DNA of 64,000 nucleotides from Pseudoxanthomonas sp. PXM03. Its GTDB lineage: Bacteria; Pseudomonadota; Gammaproteobacteria; Xanthomonadales; Xanthomonadaceae. Both the position numbers and the translations under genes were made by a program. Below, piece by piece: positions 1-6,023 of this stretch. Below the pieces are notes generated by a model that had not been told where the DNA came from, did not search any database, and saw nothing but the letters and a program-made list of their open reading frames with translations. Location of the stretch: the NCBI RefSeq assembly GCF_014852005.1, contig NZ_JACVAU010000006.1, positions 1 to 64,000 of the forward strand, in the 5' to 3' direction. Position 1 is the stretch's first letter. Each line of letters begins with the position of its first letter.

Positions 1-165
1 TCCTCCGGCACCAAGGGCCCAGCAATTGTCCCCGCCGCGATGATTTTCTTATACATTCCCGTGGCCAATGCATTCGTCCTCTGGCGCATGCGTCGAGATT
101 ACAAGGGGCCACCTAACAATTCATTCAGGCCGAACTTGTCCGCTGACGCGGCCAAGTCGGCTTAA
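1..165 (+). CDS. C-terminal fragment of a cassette-encoded membrane protein
   Basis: The window opens inside this gene: reading frame 1 is open for 54 codons to a TAA at 163-165. The visible part has one hydrophobic segment (about residues 9-28 of the fragment, IVPAAMIFLYIPVANAFVLW) followed by a basic stretch (RMRRDYK), which fits a C-terminal transmembrane helix with a cytoplasmic tail. The stop lies inside attC1, so the last residues (NNSFRPN and onward) are encoded by the recombination site. The family is not recognised, and the N-terminus is outside the window. Confidence 0.6.
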   Translation, partial: SSGTKGPAIVPAAMIFLYIPVANAFVLWRMRRDYKGPPNNSFRPNLSADAAKSA

Positions 166-179
166 TTCCGGTGTTAGGC
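111..179 (+). other. attC recombination site 1
   Basis: The outer boxes are ACCTAAC at 111-117 and GTTAGGC at 173-179. The inner boxes GGCCGA and TCGGCTTA flank an imperfect central palindrome. The site is 69 bp long and ends the truncated first cassette. Confidence 0.88.
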
Positions 180-183
180 ATCT

Positions 184-453
184 ATGGAAGACGTCACAAC
201 GGTCGACACAAACGGCAAACCCGTGCGTATCGGCAACCTCGTCAGAGTCATAGACCTGCAGATGCACCTGTTCGATTTCCTCGAGCCCAATGAGATCGAG
301 GACATCCGCTCCATGATTGGCGAGACTTTTCCCGTTGAGGATATTTCCTCTACCGGCCTTGTAACGGTGACAAAGTGTTTCAACCGTGGGCCTGGCCAAC
401 ACGAGTCCCATACCCTGTCCCTACTTCAGGGGCAGTTTGAGCTCACCGGCTAG
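184..453 (+). CDS. cassette-encoded hypothetical protein (89 aa)
   Basis: The ATG lies five bases after attC1 and the TAG at 451-453 sits just before attC2, so the gene fills its cassette. The protein is acidic and soluble, with no signal peptide or membrane segment. It begins with a VRIGNLVRVIDL stretch that resembles an SH3-like beta barrel opening, followed by an acidic helical part (PNEIEDIRSMIGE) and a beta-rich end. No family is recognised. The only ribosome-binding help visible is the AGG of the attC end, so expression may depend on read-through from upstream cassettes. Confidence 0.75.
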   Translation: MEDVTTVDTNGKPVRIGNLVRVIDLQMHLFDFLEPNEIEDIRSMIGETFPVEDISSTGLVTVTKCFNRGPGQHESHTLSLLQGQFELTG

Positions 454-455
454 AT

Positions 456-545
456 GCCTAACAATTCATTCAAGCCGAGCCCACATCTTTACGGCATTGA
501 TCGGACAGTTGGCCAGGGCGGGCCGGCTTAATTCAGGTGTTAGGC
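456..545 (+). other. attC recombination site 2
   Basis: The boxes are GCCTAAC at 456-462 and GTTAGGC at 539-545. At 90 bp it is the longest site here, because the centre between the inner boxes is expanded and only partly palindromic. Confidence 0.87.
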
Positions 546-549
546 GGCA

Positions 550-935
550 ATGGAAGGAACCACATCCTTGAGAGACCTGATCACTTCAATCGCCAGAGAG
601 CGCGGACTTTCACTTGCCTATGACACGCACTACGACGCAAACAATTGGAGCTGTGCTGGTGGCAAGGAAACACCTTTTGCTCCGTTGATGTGCAGCCTTA
701 TCCGGATGGTCGTATTGACATCTCGGCACTTCAAACAATCTACCCGCTATTTCCCCGACTTCTTGCATGGGCTTGGCAGTCGATCCCAATGTTTCCGACG
801 CTAGGGCACACGCAGCGCGAGGCACTGGGCACGGTTACTTGGCCATGTCCTCCAGATCAGTTGCGAGAGTTGATTGGCCGCGGCTTGCCGCCTAACAATT
901 CATTCAAGCCGAACCCGCTTCGCGGGTCGGCTTAA
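550..935 (+). pseudogene. cassette gene with an apparent single-base frameshift
   Basis: An ATG at 550 follows attC2 closely. Its frame gives a natural-looking start (MEGTTSLRDLITSIARERG) up to an NNW at 640-648. After that the protein-like sequence continues in the next frame from GAG at 648 (ELCWWQGNTFCSVDVQPYP) to a TAA at 933-935 inside attC3. Adding one G near 646-649 would join the two parts into a protein of about 128 residues with attC-encoded tail NNSFKPNPLRGSA. Either the gene is broken or this is a sequencing error in a short G run. In the unshifted frame translation stops at 804. Family not recognised. Confidence 0.65.
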
Positions 936-949
936 TTCCGGTGTTAGGC
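890..949 (+). other. attC recombination site 3
   Basis: The boxes are GCCTAAC at 890-896 and GTTAGGC at 943-949. The site is 60 bp with a clean AACCCGCTTCGCGGGT central palindrome, a full canonical xanthomonad-type attC. Confidence 0.92.
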
Positions 950-988
950 GCCAATGCAGCCCTCCGTAACCTGCCAGAAGAACGAGTC

Positions 989-1366
989 ATGACGACACTC
1001 CCAGCGCACGTCTTCAAGGACAGCTTCAGACCGTTTATTGAGCTTCTCAACGAGCATCAGGTCAAGTATCAGATACGAGAGATGCGTGCCGGAGTGCCAA
1101 TGGCATCTTCTGGCGTCATTGAGATTGTTCAAGCGGTTGGGGTCGCTTCAGTGTGGGCAGGTCTTGCAGCAGTTCTTGTCGCTTTCATCAAGAGCAGATC
1201 AAGCCGCAAGATAATCATCACCACTAAAGACAACACAATCATTCACGCTGAGGGCCTGACGGCTCCTGAGCTTGAGCGCATTCTTGGTATGGCGACTAGC
1301 GTTGCCGTCATCGACACAGGCGGATCCCAGCCCGTACAAGTCGGAGACAATTCGGATGGCGCGTAA
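989..1366 (+). CDS. cassette-encoded membrane protein, EACC1-like
   Basis: The best start is ATG 989, giving 125 residues; a GTG at 941 would lie inside attC3. The TAA at 1364-1366 is part of the first box of attC4. One transmembrane helix covers about residues 43-67. It is followed by a basic SRSSRK patch, a short beta segment (IIITTKDNTI) and a G-L-x-x-x-E-L-x-x-I-L motif. This order of TM helix, beta strands and a short helix resembles small effector-associated constant component (EACC1) proteins that partner with conflict-system effectors. That assignment is by pattern only and is weak. No cognate effector gene is visible in the array. Confidence 0.6.
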   Translation: MTTLPAHVFKDSFRPFIELLNEHQVKYQIREMRAGVPMASSGVIEIVQAVGVASVWAGLAAVLVAFIKSRSSRKIIITTKDNTIIHAEGLTAPELERILGMATSVAVIDTGGSQPVQVGDNSDGA

Positions 1367-1420
1367 CAATTCATTCAAGCCGAACCCGCTTCGCGGGTCG
1401 GCTTAATTCAGGCGTTAGCG
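1361..1420 (+). other. attC recombination site 4 (degenerate outer boxes)
   Basis: The core is almost identical to site 3, but the outer boxes are GCGTAAC and GTTAGCG, off the RYYYAAC/GTTRRRY consensus. The recombining GTT is kept. Confidence 0.82.
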
Positions 1421-1425
1421 CTCAT

Positions 1426-1542
1426 ATGTGGCCATTCCGCAAGAAGCAACCCAAAGCTGTTTCCTCGGTTCCGTTTCAGGAGTTCTTTCGTACTTGCGCC
1501 GCAACGAACATTCTGGTCACCCTGCTATGCAATCGTGGTTGA
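1426..1542 (+). CDS. short cassette ORF, probably a gene remnant (38 aa)
   Basis: An ATG six bases after attC4 opens a 38-codon frame (MWPFRKKQPKAV at the start) ending in TGA at 1540-1542. A second frame continues to a TGA exactly at attC5 and ends IVVDRFAVPWKINYEA, as a normal cassette gene end would. The cassette therefore looks like a frameshifted or internally deleted gene squeezed into about 215 bp. No function can be assigned. Confidence 0.4.
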   Translation: MWPFRKKQPKAVSSVPFQEFFRTCAATNILVTLLCNRG

Positions 1543-1576
1543 TCGCTTCGCTGTTCCGTGGAAGATCAACTATGAG

Positions 1577-1636
1577 GCCTGACAATTGATTCATGCCGGT
1601 GCCGCTTCGCGACACGGCTTAACTCGGGCGTTAGGC
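1577..1636 (+). other. attC recombination site 5
   Basis: The boxes are GCCTGAC at 1577-1583 (A to G in the second half) and GTTAGGC at 1630-1636. The centre GCCGCTTCGCGAC differs from sites 3 and 4 but keeps the stem-loop layout. Confidence 0.85.
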
Positions 1637-1811
1637 CGCTCTTGCCAAGACGCGCTGCCACTCCTAACATTCCCTCCGCCATCGCGGTTCTCGCGGTCGG
1701 CCGTAAGCGTTCACGTCAACCAACGCGCCCTTCATCTCCGGCACTGCCGGGGCTGTTTATCCGTTCACGGGTAAAAGGCGCCTTTGCTTGACCGGATCCA
1801 GGAGATCACTC

Positions 1812-2081
1812 ATGAACGCTTCAAACAAATCCACCGTCCTCTTTGGCATTCCCAAACTCCCCGCGCGGTACGGCTCGCTGGTCATGCCTCTGCTGCTGTC
1901 TATCCTGATGACCTGCATTGTGTCCCTGGTCAGCACGTTCAAAGGCATTGGCATGTCGCCTCAATTCGTGTCCAAATGGCTTGGTGCCTGGGGTGTCTCG
2001 TGGCTAATCGCATTTCCGGTGTTGCTGTTGGTACTACCTGTAGTTCGCAAGGCAACCGCAGCACTCGTGCGAGCGACCTAG
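1812..2081 (+). CDS. cassette-encoded DUF2798 family membrane protein
   Basis: An 89-residue protein with two transmembrane helices (about residues 22-43 and 60-80) separated by a short loop with GxG and a W-x-x-x-W pattern (KWLGAWGVSWL). The second helix starts IAFPVLLLVLPVVRK. These features match the small DUF2798 integral membrane family, of unknown function and often found in integrons. The start at 1812 is chosen for its GGAG ribosome-binding site at 1800-1803. The gene overlaps the first box of attC6. A long leader of about 175 bp precedes it, unusual for a cassette, so it may carry its own promoter. Confidence 0.8.
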   Translation: MNASNKSTVLFGIPKLPARYGSLVMPLLLSILMTCIVSLVSTFKGIGMSPQFVSKWLGAWGVSWLIAFPVLLLVLPVVRKATAALVRAT

Positions 2082-2135
2082 CAATTCATTCAAGCCGACG
2101 CCGCTTCGCGGCGCGGCTTGATTCAGGTATTAGGC
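2076..2135 (+). other. attC recombination site 6 (terminal, degenerate)
   Basis: The outer boxes ACCTAGC at 2076-2082 and ATTAGGC at 2129-2135 are both off consensus. The second lacks the G of the GTT crossover triplet. Degeneration of the last site would make the terminal cassette hard to excise. Beyond it (2136-2254) no gene or further attC is visible. Confidence 0.75.
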
Positions 2136-2254
2136 GCCGCAAAAACCTTTCCCTTCACTCAAGTTGGAAGCGCAGCCTTCGGCAGTCAACCAGCGTCGAG
2201 CAGGAAGTCATACCCACCATCACTGCGGCAGCCGAAAGCCAAGCTATCCCCTGA

Positions 2255-3412
2255 TCAAACGATCCGCGCGAAGCGCATCCACTCGCCCGTGCGCCGGGCG
2301 CCGAGTTCGAACGAGTGGGTGGGCGTCCAGCCGAGCCTGGTCCTGGCCAGATCGTTCGATACCCACGACCGGTACGCTTCGCGCACGACACGACCCTCGC
2401 TGGGCATCCGCAGTGCCGGCACATCGTCGGCCGGTGTTGCGGTGCTGCGGCGCTGCAGCCGGGACTTGATCATCATCTTCTGCTCGGCGGTGATCCGGCG
2501 GGCGACCATTTCCTTGGTGCCGCGGATCAGCTTGCCGACGGGCGGGATGGTGCCGAGCTGGGCGTGGAAGGCCGGCGAGGCGGCGAGGCGGATCGCTGCG
2601 GTGACGCTGTCGCGCGCGCGCGGACGCTTCGCCTGCCAGTAGCTGGCGATCTCGTCGAGCGAGTGGTCATGGAGGGTCTTTTCTCCCTCGACCATGCCGG
2701 CGAACGTGGTGATGAAGTCCCCCCAGGTCATGCGGGTATCACCGTTGATCAGGAACGCCGCGCCGACCGCGTCATCGCGTTCGAGCGCCGCCATGATCGC
2801 CTCGCAGACATCGTCGACGTACACCGCGTTGCAGATGCCCCGGCCGCCATCGATCAGGCTGATCCGGCCCGCCCGCGCGTCCTGGACGATCGGCGTGACG
2901 AAGAAGCTGTAGGGACCGTAGACAATGGTGGGGCGGAGCACGACGGTCTCCAGTGCGCCTCGTTTGCCGGCTGCCACCACGACGGCCTCGGACGCCGCTT
3001 TGGCGTCGGAGTAGGCCTCGTTCCATCGCTGGATAGGCGCGGTGGCCTCGGTAAGCACGTCCAGCTGGGGCGACGGGCCGTGCACGGCCATCGAGCTGAT
3101 GTGGACGAAACGACGGACACCGGCACGCGTGCAGGCCTCGATCAGCTGGGTGACCTGCGTCCGGGCGCTCTCGTCGTCGCCGTGGGCAAGGTTGACGACG
3201 GCGTCGCATCCTTCCACCGCCCGCGCAAGGCTGGCGGCGTCGAGCATGTCGCCCGCGACCAGCTCGGTATCCAGCCGGGCGATCCGCACGGCGCGCGAGA
3301 AGTCGCGGACCAGCGCACGGTACGGGAGCCGGTACTCGAGCGACAGGAGTTCGCACAGGCGTGAACCAATGAACCCGGTGGCGCCGGTGACGAGGATCTT
3401 GGTGGGCATCAT
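2255..3412 (-). CDS. NAD-dependent epimerase/dehydratase (extended SDR)
   Basis: 385 residues. The N-terminal Rossmann motif TGATGFIGSRL gives the glycine-rich NAD(P) loop of extended short-chain dehydrogenases. HISSMAVHGPS and the YSDAKAASE stretch supply the Ser and the Tyr-x-x-x-Lys-like catalytic element (Y-S-D-A-K), and RPTIVYGP is the usual post-catalytic strand. The family acts on nucleotide sugars or related carbonyl/alcohol substrates; the substrate here is unknown. The start ATG overlaps the stop of the upstream oxidoreductase (ATGA), so the two are translationally coupled and probably serve one pathway, perhaps surface polysaccharide or small-molecule modification. A longer upstream frame is open but would run through the neighbour. 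Confidence 0.85.
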   Translation of the reverse strand: MMPTKILVTGATGFIGSRLCELLSLEYRLPYRALVRDFSRAVRIARLDTELVAGDMLDAASLARAVEGCDAVVNLAHGDDESARTQVTQLIEACTRAGVRRFVHISSMAVHGPSPQLDVLTEATAPIQRWNEAYSDAKAASEAVVVAAGKRGALETVVLRPTIVYGPYSFFVTPIVQDARAGRISLIDGGRGICNAVYVDDVCEAIMAALERDDAVGAAFLINGDTRMTWGDFITTFAGMVEGEKTLHDHSLDEIASYWQAKRPRARDSVTAAIRLAASPAFHAQLGTIPPVGKLIRGTKEMVARRITAEQKMMIKSRLQRRSTATPADDVPALRMPSEGRVVREAYRSWVSNDLARTRLGWTPTHSFELGARRTGEWMRFARIV

Positions 3413-4449
3413 GCCGAGGACTCCATGCGTGCCAGCCAGGGTTGCGCCATGGGTGTGCGCCTCGCATACGCCGTCTCGATGACGGCGAGCGCGTGCAGCG
3501 CCGACTCTCCGGTCACGAACGGTGCGCGCCGCTCGCGGACCGCGCCGATGAAGTCGTCGAGCTGCGCGCGGTAGTGGCTGCGCCCGTCCCATCGTTTGGC
3601 GCACAGGATCTGCATCTCCATCGGACCACGCCGCGTGGTCCGGTGGAGGGTCAGGGTGCGGGGATCCGAGGTCGAAGCCTCGAGCGTGCCGCGCTCGCCG
3701 ACTACCCGGATGCTGCGGCGCAGGCGGTGCGACCAGCTGAACTCCAGCCGCGCGGGCACTGGTCGTCCGCCGATCTGCAGGACGCCGGTCAGCTTCGCGT
3801 TGCTCTCGAAGCCACCGAATGCATCGTCCTCGTAAGCGATCCCGGCAAGGTCGCCGAAGAGCCAGAGCACCCGGTCGAGCAGGTGCACGCCGGTATCGAA
3901 CAGGACGCCCCCGCCCGTCGCGTTGCGATCGAAGTAGCTGTTGCTCGCCATTGGCCAGTCGAGCGGTGCGCCGTCTTCGACGATCACTTCGCGGACTTCA
4001 CCGATCTCCCCTTCCTCCACCAGGTCCGCGAGCCACCGGTTGTGCGGGAAGAACCGCATCATGAGGGCGACGGCGAGCACCCGCTCGGTCCTGCGCGCCG
4101 CTTCCACCATTTTCTGGCCGTCGGCGACCGTGATCGCCAGCGGCTTCTCGCACAGGACGTCGATCCCCATTTCCATCAGCTGGATCGCGACGGGTGCGTG
4201 GAAGCGAGGCGGGACGGCCACGATGGCGGCATCGACCTTACCGGCAAGCGCGGCGAGCTCGGTGGTGATCTCCGCCTCGACACCGCTGGCGCGCGCCGCA
4301 TGCGTGGCGTTGCCGCGGTCGCGGTCGCAAAGCACGGTCACCTCGACCCGACGGTCCTCGATGATCACGGGCAGATGCGCCTCGCGCGTGATCGCCCCGC
4401 ACCCGACAATGCCAAGCCGTACGGGCTGGTTGGAATCAAAGCTCGTCAA
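3409..4449 (-). CDS. Gfo/Idh/MocA family oxidoreductase
   Basis: 346 residues from a TTG start chosen because GGAGAGG stands four bases ahead of it. An N-terminal Rossmann fold begins RLGIVGCGAITREAHLP, and the family hallmark ExP motif is present as LCEKPLA about 90 residues in, with the lysine that contacts NAD(P) and substrate. The C-terminal half has the GGGVLFDTGVHLLD signature of the alpha/beta dimerisation and substrate domain. Members oxidise or reduce sugars and cyclitols, often on nucleotide carriers. It is the first gene of a two-gene unit with the overlapping epimerase. The specific substrate cannot be told from sequence. Confidence 0.88.
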   Translation of the reverse strand: MTSFDSNQPVRLGIVGCGAITREAHLPVIIEDRRVEVTVLCDRDRGNATHAARASGVEAEITTELAALAGKVDAAIVAVPPRFHAPVAIQLMEMGIDVLCEKPLAITVADGQKMVEAARRTERVLAVALMMRFFPHNRWLADLVEEGEIGEVREVIVEDGAPLDWPMASNSYFDRNATGGGVLFDTGVHLLDRVLWLFGDLAGIAYEDDAFGGFESNAKLTGVLQIGGRPVPARLEFSWSHRLRRSIRVVGERGTLEASTSDPRTLTLHRTTRRGPMEMQILCAKRWDGRSHYRAQLDDFIGAVRERRAPFVTGESALHALAVIETAYARRTPMAQPWLARMESSA

Positions 4450-4823
4450 GGTCCCTCTCCGTGTCAGCACACTAGCGATACGTGAATTGGGCCATCGACC
4501 GGCCGCACGGTGGACCACGTCCTTCACACGCCCAGGCGGGAGCGCGGCCTCACCCTGCACTCATACAGGGCCTGGGGGTCCACGGCAGGCCTGATCCAGC
4601 GCGTCACGGCGCCAAGCGCGATGATCCTTGCCGCTGACATCCGACAAGGGGAGCCGGATGGTTTCGCGGACATCGCGGAGGCCATTGCTTGCTGCGCAAG
4701 CATCGTGCTGGAGGACGTCGACTGGCGGTTCCTGGACTCGTCAGACGTTGCCCTCCTGCTTGCGCATGCTTTCGCTAGCGCTTCACGGTATCTTCGGCAC
4801 GCCCTCGCAAACCGGTGCACTCC
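4450..4823. other. gene-poor interval of 374 bp
   Basis: The interval must hold the promoter of the leftward oxidoreductase/epimerase pair. A plus-strand open frame crosses it (from about 4510 to 4830), but it has weaker third-position GC than real genes here, no domain and no ribosome-binding site. It overlaps the better start of the next gene and was left out. Confidence 0.4.
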
Positions 4824-5216
4824 ATGCTGATTTCCCGCAGGCAAGCCCTGATCACCGGCATGACCGCCATCGCACTGGTCATCGCGCTGCAGGCGTTCAA
4901 CAGCGTTGGCTGTTACAGGCACACGTTGCTGACGTTCGTACAGGTGGTGGGCATGTTCGTGCTGGTGCCGTTGCTGCCCGCGCTGGTCTCGCTGCTGACG
5001 GCCAATCCGCTGCGGGCGGTGGGGGCGTGCCTGTTGTTCGCACCGTGGCTGATGTTGGCGTACTACACCGATTGCGTGCGGCCATACCAGGGTGGCGGTG
5101 CGTCGATGATCTACGTGGGGGTGCTGATGTGGGGCACGCCATGCGCGATCGTCGGTGCGCTGCTCACGGGACCGGCGATGCGCCTGCTCGGCGTGTCGGT
5201 AGCGCCTCGCCGATGA
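4824..5216 (+). CDS. small integral membrane protein
   Basis: 130 residues from ATG 4824; a GTG nine bases earlier is possible. There are about four hydrophobic helices: residues 9-25, 36-60, 66-84 and 97-120. A CYRHT and a DCVRPYQGGG loop sit between helices. No family is recognised. It stands alone between the leftward oxidoreductase unit and the convergent response regulator, with 22 bp to the latter's end. Confidence 0.7.
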   Translation: MLISRRQALITGMTAIALVIALQAFNSVGCYRHTLLTFVQVVGMFVLVPLLPALVSLLTANPLRAVGACLLFAPWLMLAYYTDCVRPYQGGGASMIYVGVLMWGTPCAIVGALLTGPAMRLLGVSVAPRR

Positions 5217-5238
5217 CCCGCGCGCACGCGGCGGCGCC

Positions 5239-5922
5239 CTACTCCGCTTCTTCCGGCGGCAACACGATGCCGTCCGGGTCCACCGCCAGGCGACCGGCCG
5301 CGAGCACGGCCTGGGTGCGGTTGGTGACGTGCAGCTTGCGCAGGATGGCGGTGACGTGCGCCTTGATGGTGGCTTCGGACACGCCCAGGTCGTAGGCGAT
5401 CTGCTTGTTGAGGCGGCCGGCGCCGAGCATCTGCAACACCTTGAACTGTTGCGGGGTGAGGTCGCGCAGGCGCTGCGCGGTTTCCTGTTCGTCCCGACTG
5501 GTGGCCGGTGCGTTGTGCGCTTCGTCCGGCACCCAGCGCTCGCCATCGAGCACGGCACCGATGGCCTGGCCGATGGTGTCCGAATCGGCGGACTTCGGAA
5601 TGAAGCCGAGCGCGCCGTGGTCCAGCGCGCGCCGCATCACCGCAGGCTCCTCGCGTGCCGACACGATGACGACGGGCAGCTGCGGATGCAGCGCGCGCAG
5701 GTGCACCAGCGCATTGAATCCGTGCGCGCCGGGCATGTTGAGGTCCATCAGCAGCAGGTCGGCATCCGGGTGCGCGTCGACGAGCACGTACAGCGCGTCG
5801 ACGCTGTCGGCTTCGTGCAGCTTCACGCCCGGCATCACGCGCTGCACGGCGCCACGCAGCGCTTCGCGGAACAGCGGGTGGTCGTCGGCGATCAGCAGGG
5901 TGGGCATGGCGGTGCGGTCCAT
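5239..5922 (-). CDS. NarL/FixJ-type two-component response regulator
   Basis: 227 residues. The receiver domain (about 6-125) has the acidic pair Asp13-Asp14, phospho-acceptor Asp60 in LLLMDLNMP, Ser88 and Lys110 in FIPKS, so it looks phosphorylatable. The LuxR-type helix-turn-helix follows at about 150-206 (LTPQQFKVLQMLGAGRLNKQIAYDLGVSEATIKAHV). A second ATG at 5907 gives the more usual family N-terminus. The gene lies 101 bp downstream of acs on the same strand, and such regulators commonly control acs and carbon-uptake genes in related bacteria. No histidine kinase is in the window. Confidence 0.9.
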   Translation of the reverse strand: MDRTAMPTLLIADDHPLFREALRGAVQRVMPGVKLHEADSVDALYVLVDAHPDADLLLMDLNMPGAHGFNALVHLRALHPQLPVVIVSAREEPAVMRRALDHGALGFIPKSADSDTIGQAIGAVLDGERWVPDEAHNAPATSRDEQETAQRLRDLTPQQFKVLQMLGAGRLNKQIAYDLGVSEATIKAHVTAILRKLHVTNRTQAVLAAGRLAVDPDGIVLPPEEAE

Positions 5923-5958
5923 CGTGGGGGAAGGGTAATCCGTGGGGTGCGTGCTGCA

Positions 5959-5987
5959 CAGGTGCGGGCGTCACACGCCCGCACCTG
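5959..5987. other. strong perfect hairpin between acs and the response regulator
   Basis: A 13-bp perfect inverted repeat (CAGGTGCGGGCGT and its complement) has a 3-base loop. No T-tract follows on either strand, so it is not a classical intrinsic terminator. It may trim or attenuate the acs transcript before the regulator gene. Confidence 0.5.
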
Positions 5988-6023
5988 CTGGCCCGCCGCC
6001 TCCCCGCGACGGGCCGTTCGTGC

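Larger units (their letters stand above)
1..2135 (+). mobile_element. distal part of a chromosomal integron gene-cassette array
   Basis: Six attC sites lie at 111-179, 456-545, 890-949, 1361-1420, 1577-1636 and 2076-2135, each after a small plus-strand gene, which is the gene-then-attC order of integron cassettes. The sites share the outer RYYYAAC/GTTRRRY boxes and an inner pair (CAAGCCGA and TCGGCTTA) around a short palindrome. Their strong mutual similarity is typical of resident chromosomal integrons rather than mobile clinical ones. The DNA is visibly less GC-rich than the flanking genes. No integrase or attI is in view. Because cassettes read away from attI, the platform should lie left of position 1, and position 2135 is the distal end of the array. 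Confidence 0.9.

Noticed and set aside
111..2135. Repeated attC-like units considered as a CRISPR array
   Set aside because: The units are irregularly spaced and separated by genes, have palindromic cores and variable length, and no cas gene is near.
2136..2254. Possible further cassette after attC6
   Set aside because: No reading frame, attC or promoter is visible, so it appears to be the boundary between the array and the chromosome.
4510..4830. A 106-codon frame before the membrane protein at 4824
   Set aside because: It has lower third-position GC than its neighbours, no domain, no ribosome-binding site and overlaps the better start of the next gene.
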